Shown: in pieces, positions 8,627-16,809 of the stretch
How the letters are laid out: each line of letters starts with the position of its first letter
How positions within the stretch are numbered: position 1 is the stretch's first letter
DNA from: UBA2377 sp964525935
GTDB taxonomy: Bacteria > Verrucomicrobiota > Verrucomicrobiia > Opitutales > Opitutaceae
Assembly: GCA_964525935.1 (NCBI GenBank)
Contig: CAZGJZ010000009.1
Location: forward strand, 124,001-188,000
Reading direction: 5' to 3'
DNA: 64,000 nucleotides
The notes under the pieces: model-generated
The model's input: only the letters and a program-made list of their open reading frames with translations
Databases searched by the model: none
Told to the model about the DNA's origin: nothing
Position numbers and translations under genes: made by a program

Positions 8627-9634
8627 TTACTTTTTTAGCAGGGCGGCGGACTGGGCTTTGACGCGGGGCCAGTGGACGTCGGGGATGGCGGCGCCCAAGT
8701 GCTGCACGGTCTCGGAGCCGAGGAGGGAGCCGATGGCGCCGGCGGCGGGAACACTCGCGCCGCGGAGGTGGCCGTAAAGAAAACCGGCGGCCCAGGAATC
8801 GCCGGCACCGGTGGTGTCGACGACACGCGCGGCGGGGATGGGGGCGATGCGGTGGAGTTCGCGGCCTTGGGCGAGCCAGGCGCCGTCCTTGCCCATTTTC
8901 ACGGCGGCGATACCGCCGAACTGGGCGAGTTCGCGGGCGAAGTTTTCGTAGGCGTCCTGGCGTTGGAAGAGCGCGCCGGCTTCGTCCTCGTTGGCGAAGA
9001 TGATGTCCAAGCCGGTGCGGAGTTGGGCGAAGATCCAGTCGCGGGCGACGTTGACGACCTCGAAGGAGGCGAGGTCGATGCTGAGCGTGCAGCCGGCGGC
9101 GCGGGCGGTGGTAACGACTTTCTCGGCGAGGGCGGGGTTGAAAAGGAGGTAGCCCTCGATGTGGGCGTGGCGGGCGCCGGCGAAATCGGCGGCGGTGACC
9201 TCGTCGGGGTGGAGCGTCATCGCGGCGCCGAGATGGGTGCGCATGGTGCGCTGGCCGTCGGGGGTGACGAGGGAGAGGCAGCGGCCGTTGGGGAGGGTGG
9301 CGCGCTTGAAGCGGGTGCCGTCGCCACCGGTGGCGGTGAAATTGGAATGATAGGATTCGGCGGTGGGATCGCCGCCGATCTTGCCGAGATAGGTCGTGCG
9401 CAGGCCGAGGCGCTGGGCGCCGAGCGTGGTGTTGGCGGCGGAACCGCCGGGCTGGATGGCGACGTTGTCACCGATCTTGGCGATGAGGGTGGCGATATCG
9501 GCATCGTCGACGAGGACCATGCCGCCCTTGTCGCCGGCAACGTGCTGGCGGAGGAAGTTGTCATCGACGTGCGCGAGCAGGTCCATGATGGGGTTGCCGA
9601 CACCGATGAGTTCAAAAGCAGGAGAAGAAGCCAT
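8627..9634 (-). CDS. PfkB-family carbohydrate/adenosine kinase
   Basis: 335-residue ribokinase-fold kinase that phosphorylates a sugar or nucleoside hydroxyl with ATP. Signature 1 is QPGGSAANTTLGAQRLGL near residue 60, and signature 2 is DTTGAGDSWAAGFLYG near residue 278, with the catalytic base Asp in TGAGD. The N-terminal FELIGVGNPIMDLLAHVDD resembles the adenosine kinase branch, so adenosine kinase is the best single guess. I use ATG 9634 (MASSPAFELIG); an in-frame GTG at 9655 would add seven residues but lies inside the repeat-like TTAACCACGAATGG sequence. Confidence 0.88.
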   Translation of the reverse strand: MASSPAFELIGVGNPIMDLLAHVDDNFLRQHVAGDKGGMVLVDDADIATLIAKIGDNVAIQPGGSAANTTLGAQRLGLRTTYLGKIGGDPTAESYHSNFTATGGDGTRFKRATLPNGRCLSLVTPDGQRTMRTHLGAAMTLHPDEVTAADFAGARHAHIEGYLLFNPALAEKVVTTARAAGCTLSIDLASFEVVNVARDWIFAQLRTGLDIIFANEDEAGALFQRQDAYENFARELAQFGGIAAVKMGKDGAWLAQGRELHRIAPIPAARVVDTTGAGDSWAAGFLYGHLRGASVPAAGAIGSLLGSETVQHLGAAIPDVHWPRVKAQSAALLKK

Positions 9635-9640
9635 GAGGAG

Positions 9641-9690
9641 GAGATTTTTAACCACGAATGGACCCGAATAGGCACGAATGAAATGTCGGA
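9641..9690. repeat. TTAACCACGAATGG-type repeat variant
   Basis: Degenerate relative of the dispersed CCACGGAT family upstream of the PfkB kinase (CCACGAATGGACCCGAATAG). Confidence 0.5.
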
Positions 9691-9758
9691 TGGAGCGGTG
9701 ATTTCAGAGAGTCGTGTTCATGGGTGTGCATGCGTGGTTTCAGGAAGAGGGAATTGCC

Positions 9759-10142
9759 TTAGGAGGTGACGTTGATGCTGGTGGCGAGGATGGGTTCATC
9801 ATCGACCTCGATGAGGATCGAGTAGTCGCCGGGCTGGGGGAAGCTGAGGTTGCGGATTTCGTTGATGAGATTGAGACGGTGGATGGGGCCGGGGGAATCG
9901 AAGGGGCGGTCGAGCAGGGGTTTCAGGTTGGTCGGGTCGAGGCCCAGCGAGATGCGCATGCGGTGGGAGCCGGCGGAGCAATCGGCGAGCGTGAGAAACC
10001 AGACCATGAACGGGTGCGTGACGGGAAAACGCTGGGCGCGGATGTTGGAAAATACGCCGAGAATGGTGTGCTTGCCGGTGGCGGGATCGATGTGGACCCC
10101 GTCGCACATGAGCCAGGCGAGCAGTTGGGCTTTGGATTGCAT
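9759..10142 (-). CDS. Conserved hypothetical protein (DUF6941-like)
   Basis: 127-residue soluble protein starting MQSKAQLLAWLMCDGVHIDPATGK at ATG 10142. The pattern of an early CDGVHID, then HTILGVFSNIRAQRFP and a beta-rich second half ending FPQPGDYSILIEVDDEPI matches a small beta-sandwich family I associate with DUF6941. Members have no known function. The frame stays open upstream of 10142, but the added sequence is low-complexity and runs into the opposite gene at 10228. It stands alone, back to back with the small membrane protein. Confidence 0.75.
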   Translation of the reverse strand: MQSKAQLLAWLMCDGVHIDPATGKHTILGVFSNIRAQRFPVTHPFMVWFLTLADCSAGSHRMRISLGLDPTNLKPLLDRPFDSPGPIHRLNLINEIRNLSFPQPGDYSILIEVDDEPILATSINVTS

Positions 10143-10227
10143 GCGGGGAAGTGGGGCGGCGGCGGCGGGACGGGGCAAATCATTTTGCTTGGAGCGGCCG
10201 TGGCGTGGCGGCTTAAACAGGCGGAGC

Positions 10228-10419
10228 ATGGACGCACTGCCGCCTTTTTTTGATTCGCTTGCGGAATACCCGCGCTGGTTCGTGGTGGCCTGCGTGACGG
10301 TGGTGGCGGCGCTGGGGATCTGGCTGCTGATCAAGGTGGTGAAGATGACGCTCTATATCCTGCTGGTGGCGGTGATCGTGGGCGGGCTCGCGATGGTGGG
10401 GTGGTTGTTGATGAATTAG
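10228..10419 (+). CDS. Small two-helix membrane protein
   Basis: 63-residue ORF, ATG 10228. It contains two hydrophobic segments (WFVVACVTVVAALGIWLLI, about 18-36, and LYILLVAVIVGGLAMVGWLL, about 42-61) joined by KVVKMT. It is divergent from the 9759 gene and 67 bp ahead of pyrG. No family is recognised. The strongly hydrophobic, compact composition and lack of a competing frame support a real gene. Function unknown. Confidence 0.6.
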   Translation: MDALPPFFDSLAEYPRWFVVACVTVVAALGIWLLIKVVKMTLYILLVAVIVGGLAMVGWLLMN

Positions 10420-10486
10420 CCGGCGGGTGAGGCGATTTGGGGACTTTTTCTTGTCTCTGTGAAACCGCCCCGCTTAACCCTTACCG

Positions 10487-12133
10487 ATGAAATACATTTT
10501 CGTGACGGGCGGAGTGGTTTCGTCGCTGGGCAAGGGCCTGACCGCGGCGTCCTTGGGCGCGCTTTTGGAGATGCGCGGCCTGACCGTTCGCATCCAGAAA
10601 TTCGATCCCTACCTCAACGTCGATCCCGGCACGATGAGCCCGTTCCAACACGGCGAAGTCTACGTGCTCGAGGATGGGGCGGAGACCGACCTCGACCTCG
10701 GCCACTACGAGCGCTTCACGAGCGGCAAGCTCTCGCGGCTCAACTCACTCTCGTCGGGTCAGGTTTATGAGAACGTGATCCAGAAGGAGCGGCGCGGCGA
10801 CTATCTCGGCAAGACGGTGCAGGTGATCCCGCACGTCACCAACGAAATCAAGGAACGCATCTACGCCGGCGGCAAGGACGCGGACATCCTGATCACCGAG
10901 ATTGGCGGCACGACCGGCGACATCGAGGGGCTGCCGTTTCTCGAGGCGATGCGCCAGTTCGCGCTCGAAGTCGGGCCGAAGGACGTGGCGTTCATCCACG
11001 TGACGCTGGTGCCGTTCCTTGCGGCGGCCGGCGAACTCAAGACGAAGCCCACGCAGCAGTCGGTCGCGAAGCTGCGCGAGATCGGCATCCAGCCCGACAT
11101 CCTCGTGTGCCGCACGGACCATCCGCTCGATGCGAGCCTGCGCGACAAGCTCTCGATGTTCTGCAACGTGCCGGTGAAAGCCGTCATCGAGTGCCGCGAC
11201 GTGGACCACTCCATTTACCAACTGCCGCTCGCGTTGCAGGCGGAAGGCATGGACCAGCTCGTGCTCGATCTCTTCGACCTGAAGAACCCGCCGCCGGAGA
11301 AAAATATCTGGGACCAGATCGTGGGGCGCCTCCTCAACCCGGCGCACGAGGTGACGATCGGCGTCGTGGGCAAATACATCGAGCTGCAGGACGCCTATAA
11401 ATCCGTTTACGAATCCATCACGCACGCCGGCATCGCGAACAACTGCCGCGTGAACACCGTGCGCATCGACGCCGAGGACCTGGAGAAAAAGGGCGGGCTG
11501 GCGGTGTTGAAGAAACTCGACGGCATCCTTGTCCCCGGCGGTTTCGGCGACCGCGGCACCGAGGGCAAGATCGCGGCGGCGCGTTATGCGCGCGAAAACA
11601 ACATTCCCTACTACGGCCTCTGCCTCGGCCTGCAGATCGCGGTGATCGAGTTTGCCCGCAACGTGCTCCACTTGAAGGGCGCGAACAGCACCGAGTTTGA
11701 CCAGCAGGCGACGCATCCCGTCATCAACATGATGGAGGAGCAGAAGAAGATCATCGACAAGGGCGCGACCATGCGGCTCGGCAGCTACGAGTGCGCACTC
11801 ACGCCGGGCACGCACGCGCACAAGGCCTACAAGGCGGACAGCGTGCGCGAACGGCACCGCCATCGCTTCGAGGTGAACAACGCCTACGTCGGCCAGCTCC
11901 AGCGCGCCGGCCTCGTGGTGAGCGGCATCAATCCGCGGCGCAACCTGGTCGAGATCATCGAGCTCAAGGGCCATCCGTGGTTCCTTGCGGTGCAGTTTCA
12001 CCCGGAGTTCCAGTCGAAGCCGAACCGGGCGCATCCGCTGTTTGCGGCGTTCATCGGCGCGACGTTGAAGAACAAGCGCGGCGGGACGAAGGTGAAGCCG
12101 GCCAAGGCGACCAAAACGGCGAAGAAAAAATAA
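10487..12133 (+). CDS. pyrG: CTP synthase
   Basis: 548-residue CTP synthase, which aminates UTP to CTP using glutamine and ATP. The synthetase domain starts MKYIFVTGGVVSSLGKGLTA with the P-loop-like VVSSLGKG, and continues FDPYLNVDPGTMSPFQHGEV and EIGGTTGDIEG. The C-terminal class I glutamine amidotransferase has the nucleophile in YYGLCLGLQ (about residue 380) and His-Glu in AVQFHPEFQSKP. The length is normal for the family; the last 15 residues are Lys-rich. kdsA begins four bases after the stop, so both belong to one operon linking CTP supply with CMP-Kdo formation. Confidence 0.98.
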   Translation: MKYIFVTGGVVSSLGKGLTAASLGALLEMRGLTVRIQKFDPYLNVDPGTMSPFQHGEVYVLEDGAETDLDLGHYERFTSGKLSRLNSLSSGQVYENVIQKERRGDYLGKTVQVIPHVTNEIKERIYAGGKDADILITEIGGTTGDIEGLPFLEAMRQFALEVGPKDVAFIHVTLVPFLAAAGELKTKPTQQSVAKLREIGIQPDILVCRTDHPLDASLRDKLSMFCNVPVKAVIECRDVDHSIYQLPLALQAEGMDQLVLDLFDLKNPPPEKNIWDQIVGRLLNPAHEVTIGVVGKYIELQDAYKSVYESITHAGIANNCRVNTVRIDAEDLEKKGGLAVLKKLDGILVPGGFGDRGTEGKIAAARYARENNIPYYGLCLGLQIAVIEFARNVLHLKGANSTEFDQQATHPVINMMEEQKKIIDKGATMRLGSYECALTPGTHAHKAYKADSVRERHRHRFEVNNAYVGQLQRAGLVVSGINPRRNLVEIIELKGHPWFLAVQFHPEFQSKPNRAHPLFAAFIGATLKNKRGGTKVKPAKATKTAKKK

Positions 12134-12137
12134 TCCC

Positions 12138-12932
12138 ATGCTCCACGACCCCACCCGTCTCCTCGTTATCGCCGGACCGTGTTCGCTCGAAGGCGAGAAG
12201 GTGTGCCGGGCGGTGGCGGAGCAGCTCAGTGCGCTGCGGAAGATTTTCCCGGAGCTGAACCTCGTGTTCAAGGGATCGTTCGACAAGGCCAACCGCACCT
12301 CGGCGGCGGGTCCGCGCGGCACCGGCATGAAGGCGGGGCTCAAGCTGCTCGCGCTGATGAAGCGCGACTACGATTTCCCCGTGCTGACGGATGTGCACGA
12401 GCGCGAACAGATGAAGGAAGTCGCGGCCGTGTGCGACGTGATCCAGATCCCGGCGTTTCTGAGCCGGCAGACCGACCTGCTCCTCGCCGCGGCGAAGACG
12501 GGCCGCATCGTGAACGTGAAGAAGGGCCAGTTTCTCTCGCCGCAGGAGATGGTGCACGTCACCGGCAAGCTCCGCGAAGGCAAGGCGAAGGAGATCTGGC
12601 AGACGGAGCGCGGCACGACCTTTGGTTACAACAACCTCGTCGTGGACATGCGTTCGTTTGCGATCATGAAGCAGAACGGATTTCCGACCGTGTTTGACGC
12701 GACGCACAGCGTGCAACTGCCGGGCGCGGCGGGCGGCAAGAGCGGCGGACAGCGCGAATTTGTGCCGCCGCTGGCGAAGGCCGCGCTCGCGGCGGGTGCG
12801 GACGGACTTTTCATCGAAACGCATCCGAACCCGGAGAAGGCGATCTCGGACGGGCCGAACATGATTCCGCTGCGCGAGTTGCCGGCGCTGCTGGAGAGCT
12901 GCCTGGCGGTTTGGAAAACACAGCGGCGGTGA
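12138..12932 (+). CDS. kdsA: 3-deoxy-8-phosphooctulonate synthase (KDO-8-P synthase)
   Basis: 264-residue enzyme condensing arabinose 5-phosphate and phosphoenolpyruvate to Kdo-8-phosphate, for lipopolysaccharide inner core. Recognisable blocks are LLVIAGPCSLEG, FKGSFDKANRTS, GPRGTGMKAGLKLL, VLTDVHE, IPAFLSRQTDLL, KKGQFLSPQEM, RGTTFGYNNLVVDMRS and FIETHPNPEKAISDGPNM. The start is ATG 12138, four bases after the pyrG stop. The presence of kdsA indicates a Gram-negative envelope with Kdo-containing lipopolysaccharide. Confidence 0.98.
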   Translation: MLHDPTRLLVIAGPCSLEGEKVCRAVAEQLSALRKIFPELNLVFKGSFDKANRTSAAGPRGTGMKAGLKLLALMKRDYDFPVLTDVHEREQMKEVAAVCDVIQIPAFLSRQTDLLLAAAKTGRIVNVKKGQFLSPQEMVHVTGKLREGKAKEIWQTERGTTFGYNNLVVDMRSFAIMKQNGFPTVFDATHSVQLPGAAGGKSGGQREFVPPLAKAALAAGADGLFIETHPNPEKAISDGPNMIPLRELPALLESCLAVWKTQRR

Positions 12933-12943
12933 GCCTTGGTTGA

Positions 12944-12990
12944 GGCGGGTTAACCGCCAGGAACGCGAAAAGCGCCAAGGATGGAGTTGG
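12944..12990. repeat. TTAACCGCCAGGAACGCG-type repeat
   Basis: Degenerate words TTAACCGCCAGGAACGCGAA and AAGCGCCAAGG downstream of kdsA, flanked by CCTTGG (12935) and CCAAGG. Related words occur at 16722-16755. Confidence 0.5.
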
Positions 12991-13063
12991 CGGGGTGCGC
13001 GCTAACTTGCGGCTGGCATTGACCGGGGGCGGGCGGCGCATTCAGTATCGCGGGAAAGAACCC

Positions 13064-13549
13064 ATGGAAAACTTCATCATCGATGTGCCCGTCCCCTCAA
13101 TGGGCGCCACGGTCAGCGAACTCACGGTCATCATCATCAAGGTGAAGGCCGGGGATAAGGTCACCAAGGGCCAGCGGCTGGCCGACCTCGAGAGCGACAA
13201 ATCGGCCTTCGAATACGAGAGCCCGTGCGATGGCGTGATCCACGCCGTGCCGGCCAAGCCGGGCCAGACCTTGGTTTCGGGCGATCTTTTCATGCAGATC
13301 GAGACGGCGGACGAGAGTTTGCTGCATTTGAAATCGCAGACCGCGACGTCCGGAACGGCCTCGGCGCCGGCGGCGGCTCCCGCGGCGGCCAAATCGGCCG
13401 GTGCGGTGGTTTGGACGCCGCGCGCGACGAAGGTCGCGCAGGAGGCGGGGCTTGATCCCGCCACGATCACCGACATCGAAGCGACCGGCCCGGGCAACCG
13501 CGTGTCGGGCGATGATGTGCAGCGGTATCTGGCGAAGCGAAAGAGCTGA
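13064..13549 (+). CDS. Lipoyl-domain plus E3-binding-domain protein without E2 catalytic domain
   Basis: 161 residues. The biotinyl/lipoyl domain (residues 1-80) has VPVPSMGATVSE and the lipoylation site ESDKSAFE (Lys near 47). After an Ala/Pro linker (95-118), residues about 119-160 form a peripheral subunit-binding domain (VWTPRATKVAQEAGLDPATI, then GPGNRVSGDDVQRYLA). These are the first two domains of a dehydrogenase E2 (PDH or OGDH), but the acyltransferase domain is absent and a stop follows at once. It could carry the lipoyl group for, and dock E3 onto, a complex encoded elsewhere. No E1, E2 or E3 genes lie nearby. ATG 13064 is preceded by GGGAAAG. Confidence 0.85.
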   Translation: MENFIIDVPVPSMGATVSELTVIIIKVKAGDKVTKGQRLADLESDKSAFEYESPCDGVIHAVPAKPGQTLVSGDLFMQIETADESLLHLKSQTATSGTASAPAAAPAAAKSAGAVVWTPRATKVAQEAGLDPATITDIEATGPGNRVSGDDVQRYLAKRKS

Positions 13550-13575
13550 TTTTTAATCGCGGAATCGCGGAGGAA

Positions 13576-13621
13576 CGGAAACGCGGAAATTTCTCCGGCT
13601 TTTCGCTATTCCGCGTTTCCG
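13576..13621. repeat. 13-bp perfect inverted repeat between convergent genes
   Basis: CGGAAACGCGGAA (13576-13588) pairs with TTCCGCGTTTCCG (13609-13621) across a 20-bp loop. It is embedded in ATCGCGGAATCGCGGAGG-like repeat sequence. There is no clear T tract, so it is a repeat hairpin rather than a proven terminator, although it lies where a bidirectional terminator would be expected. Confidence 0.6.
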
Positions 13622-13642
13622 TGATTTGAGTGCCTTTGGGGG

Positions 13643-15622
13643 CTAAATTTTTGGCGTTATCAATTCGACGGCCACGCCGGTGGGTGCGGCATAGTTGACT
13701 GCCCAATGACCGGCTGCGTTGCGGGTGACGTCCACGCGGATGGGGCCGCGGATGGTGGGAACGGTGCCGTGGAGTTCGCGCAGCGGGCCGGGTTGGGGTG
13801 CGATGCGCACGCGGCTGTAACCGTGCTCGAGCGGGCGCACGCCGAGGACGTAGCGGGGAATGATATTTGCCGGCGCGGCGCCCCAGGCGTGGTTCCAGTC
13901 CTGGTTCGGCTTGTAGCGGTTGTCCCACGCTTCCCATGAAAGCGTGGCGCCCTGGCGCAGCATGTTGTGCCAGCTGCGGTCGGTCTTCGCGGTCATGAGG
14001 CCGATGGCGTAATCGGCTTCGCCCGCCGCGAAGAGGCCCTCGAGCAGGTATTGCGCGGCGTAAACACTGCAGGCCATACCGCGGGATTTCAGAAAGGCGA
14101 CGACGCCGGGCTGCGCAGCGGGCGGCACGAGGCCGAAGGCGAGGGCGAACAGGCTGGCGTGAAACGCCTCATGCGTGCTGCCTTCGCCATCGCGATAGCG
14201 GCCGGTGGCGGGATTGAAAAACACGCGCTGAAAGCTGGCGTGCATCTGCGCGGCGGTGGTGTCAAAGGCGGCGGCCTCGGCGGTGCGGCCGAGTGCGCGG
14301 GCGAGGCGGGCCATCAGGCGCAGCGTGTGATAGTGGAACGCGTTGACGACCGTGTTGACGGGATGGAAGTCGTAGCCGTCGCGCTCGCCGAGCGGCCAGT
14401 CAACGATGTCGCGCAGCGTGTGGGTATCGATGAGGCCATCGGCGCGCGCGAGGGACAGGTAGATTTTCTCGCGCCGGAGGAGTTCGTAGTGACGGGCGAG
14501 AGAACGCGTGTCGCCGGTGGCCTCGTAGTCGGCGTAGGCGGTCATCACGGAGTGCTGTTTCCACTCGGTGGGCCAGGTGGGTTGCGCGAGGAGGTATTCG
14601 TGACTGTGGCGCGCGAGGGAGAACTCGCGGTCGACGGCATAGTGGCCGAGTTGGTTGATGTAGGCGTCGGCTTCGTAGGGAATGCGCTCGCGGTCGCCGT
14701 CGACGTAGACGCCACAGAAAGTCGTGCCCTGAATGGAGTATTTGCAGAAAGACCAAACCGCATCGAGGTCGGGGTCGGAGGAGCTGAAGGCGGAGGCGGA
14801 TGCGTCGAAAGGGTATTCGAGGCGGACTTGCACGACGTCGGCGGGCGTGAGCGGCGCGAGGGCGGCGGCGTGCCGGGGATCGCCGATGATTTCGGCGTAG
14901 CGGAATGGGAGCACGACGCCGAACCCGGCAGGCAACAGGACGGCGGCGCCGGTGGTGTTGCGCTCGTCGCGTGGAGTCTCGATGCGATAGCAGTGGCGGC
15001 CGGGGCGGAGCGGGAGGGAAACGCAGGCGCTGCGGATGGTGCCGCCGGGGTTCAGGTCGACGCGGCCGGTGGCATCGAGTTTTTCGCCGAGTCGAATCTC
15101 GACGGTGGGGGGCGTTGCCGTGGTAGCAGTGGAGTCGAGGGTGAGCGTGAGCTCGAGCCAGCCGAAGGCGTGGCGGGCGAAGTCAGCGAACCAGTGCCCG
15201 GGGGCGAGGGCATTGAGCGTGACGGCGGGGTGGCGGTGCGGAAGGACGGGATAACGACTGGTGGCGGCGAGATCGGGTTGGGCGGCGAGCGTGAAAGATT
15301 GAGGCGTGGACCACGGAGAAGAAACGCCGGCGCGATCCCAGACGCGGACGCGCCAGTGATAGGTTTGGCCCGGTTGGAGCGGGGCACCGGCATAAGGGAG
15401 GTGGAGCGATTCGGTGTGGGCGAGGCGGCCGGTGTCCCAGAGATCGCCGGTGGATTTTTCGAGGAGCGTGAGCGTGCTGGCGACGAGGACCTGGCAGGCG
15501 GTCTGGGCGTCGTTGGGCGTGGAGGAGTGGAGGGTCCAGCCGAAGGTGGGCGACGGCGTGGCGATCGTGGTGAGCTCCGGGTGTGCGAGTAAATCGCAGA
15601 GGAGTCCGTTGGGCGCGTGCAT
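13643..15622 (-). CDS. Alpha-L-rhamnosidase-like glycoside hydrolase (GH78)
   Basis: 659-residue enzyme predicted to release terminal alpha-L-rhamnose. The N-terminus has the GH78 beta-sandwich start (GLLCDLLAHPELTTIATPSP, then FGWTLHSS and QTACQVLVAS). The (alpha/alpha)6-barrel begins with FSSSDPDLDAVWSFCKYSIQ, followed by the acid region YVDGDRERIPYEADA (usually DxPxRxExxGWxGDA), which is a variant lacking the usual GW. The later RQGATLSWEAWDN matches the GATTxWE region. A C-terminal beta-sandwich ends the protein. No signal peptide is visible at ATG 15622, so it is cytoplasmic or exported in another way. It is somewhat short for GH78, and the variant acid motif leaves substrate specificity open. 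Confidence 0.85.
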   Translation of the reverse strand: MHAPNGLLCDLLAHPELTTIATPSPTFGWTLHSSTPNDAQTACQVLVASTLTLLEKSTGDLWDTGRLAHTESLHLPYAGAPLQPGQTYHWRVRVWDRAGVSSPWSTPQSFTLAAQPDLAATSRYPVLPHRHPAVTLNALAPGHWFADFARHAFGWLELTLTLDSTATTATPPTVEIRLGEKLDATGRVDLNPGGTIRSACVSLPLRPGRHCYRIETPRDERNTTGAAVLLPAGFGVVLPFRYAEIIGDPRHAAALAPLTPADVVQVRLEYPFDASASAFSSSDPDLDAVWSFCKYSIQGTTFCGVYVDGDRERIPYEADAYINQLGHYAVDREFSLARHSHEYLLAQPTWPTEWKQHSVMTAYADYEATGDTRSLARHYELLRREKIYLSLARADGLIDTHTLRDIVDWPLGERDGYDFHPVNTVVNAFHYHTLRLMARLARALGRTAEAAAFDTTAAQMHASFQRVFFNPATGRYRDGEGSTHEAFHASLFALAFGLVPPAAQPGVVAFLKSRGMACSVYAAQYLLEGLFAAGEADYAIGLMTAKTDRSWHNMLRQGATLSWEAWDNRYKPNQDWNHAWGAAPANIIPRYVLGVRPLEHGYSRVRIAPQPGPLRELHGTVPTIRGPIRVDVTRNAAGHWAVNYAAPTGVAVELITPKI

Positions 15623-15629
15623 GGAATTA

Positions 15630-15722
15630 TTTTACCACTAAGAGCACGAAGGGCACCAAGGACAGGAAACGAGATGGTGCCAATCGGGTGCTTGGTGCGC
15701 TGGGTGTTCTTTGTGGTGAAAA
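15630..15722. repeat. ACCACTAAGAGCACGAAGG repeats in inverted pair
   Basis: TTTTACCACTAAGAGCACGA at 15630 and the inverted CTTGGTGCGCTGGGTGTTC with TTTGTGGTGAAAA ending near 15722 bracket the rhamnosidase/rsmE spacer. This is another member of the degenerate intergenic repeat set. Confidence 0.55.
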
Positions 15723-15731
15723 CTCCGCTGG

Positions 15732-16487
15732 CTATGCGTTTTGGAGTTCGTAGCTCAGGATGCTGAGGGCGTAGGTGGCGGCGGTTTCGCAGCGGAGGAC
15801 GAGCGGGCCGAGGGTGACGAATTCGAAGCCGCAGGTTTTCGCCAGGCTCAGCTCGGCGGGCGTGAAGTCGCCTTCAGGGCCGATCAGCCAGAGGACTTTT
15901 TTCGGCGGGCGGTTTTGCGTGGATTGAAAATTGGCGAGGACCGTCTTCAGCGAGCGCGCGCCGGGCTGGAGGCTGGCGATGAGCTTCAGGTCGTAGCCGC
16001 GCGCGGATTCCATGCACGCGGTGGCGTGCTGCACAGGGAGGACGTCGGGGACGAAAGGGTTGCCGCATTGCTTGGCGGCTTCGAGGGCGGCGACCTGCCA
16101 TTTTTCGATTTTCTTGTCCTGCCGGTCGGCGTCGAGGTGGACCTGGGTGCGTTCACTCTCGAGTGGCGCGATGTGGGCGACGCCGATCTCGGTGGCCTTG
16201 CGCACGATGGCATCCATGAACTGGCCCTTCGGCAAGGCCTGTCCGAGCGTGATCTCATAGGCCAGCGGCTGCATCTTTTGGCGGAAGCGGACCTTGAGGG
16301 TGGCGCCGGACTTGCGGTCGCCGGTGAGCTCGCAGATCCACTCGGTGCCACGGCCGTCGAAGGCGACGACGGTGTCGCCGACGCGGGCGCGGTTGACGTT
16401 GACGAGGTGGTGCGACTCGTCGGGGGAGAGCGTGATTTCAACCGGCTCGGAGGTGGCGGGCGTGGCGAAGGCGCGGAAGTCAGGCAT
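15732..16487 (-). CDS. rsmE: 16S rRNA m3U1498 methyltransferase
   Basis: 251-residue SPOUT-class methyltransferase that adds N3-methyl to U1498 of 16S rRNA. The N-terminal PUA-like part contains LSPDESHHLVNVNRARVGD, and the knot region contains LWLIGPEGDFTPAE and TLGPLVLRCETAATYALSIL, the diagnostic C-terminal knot of RsmE. QALPKGQFMDAIVRKATEIG is the other conserved block. The length is normal. Start ATG 16487. The neighbouring genes are unrelated, so it is probably monocistronic. Confidence 0.95.
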   Translation of the reverse strand: MPDFRAFATPATSEPVEITLSPDESHHLVNVNRARVGDTVVAFDGRGTEWICELTGDRKSGATLKVRFRQKMQPLAYEITLGQALPKGQFMDAIVRKATEIGVAHIAPLESERTQVHLDADRQDKKIEKWQVAALEAAKQCGNPFVPDVLPVQHATACMESARGYDLKLIASLQPGARSLKTVLANFQSTQNRPPKKVLWLIGPEGDFTPAELSLAKTCGFEFVTLGPLVLRCETAATYALSILSYELQNA

Positions 16488-16565
16488 GGCAGCGGAGTTG
16501 AAAGTTGAAGGATGAAAGTTGAAAGAAGGAATCGAGTCAAAAGGTCATGACTTTCAACACACGCG

Positions 16566-16607
16566 CCGAAAAACAGAAAGGGCGCCAGGCCGAAGCCCAG
16601 CGCCCTT
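16566..16607 (-). terminator. Rho-independent terminator with UUCG loop
   Basis: Read on the minus strand, AAGGGCGCTGGGC (16607-16595), loop TTCG and GCCTGGCGCCCTT form a 13-bp stem with two wobble pairs, followed by TCTGTTTTT. It lies about 200 bp after the stop of the giant PEP-CTERM gene and is its best candidate terminator. The rest of the 322-bp spacer (16488-16809) holds only a GAACGCGAAGGGCGCCAGG repeat at 16722-16755. Confidence 0.75.
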
Positions 16608-16809
16608 GCCGACTAATAAAACTACAAACATGAACTAAGAGCAAAGAACGATACTTACAGGGGGGAAAGACGCGCGAAGCGGCGGGGCGTTCAAAAATGG
16701 AACGGAATACGGATAAGAAAAATAACCGCGAAGAACGCGAAGGGCGCCAGGAAGCGGAACGGCGCGCCCAGCGGGCACGTCCTGCCTGCTGAAGGGCGCG
16801 CGGGGCGGC

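Noticed and set aside
16650..16809. Spacer checked for a small RNA or gene between the UUCG terminator and the PEP-CTERM stop
   Set aside because: Only a GAACGCGAAGGGCGCC-type repeat is visible; no promoter or ORF.
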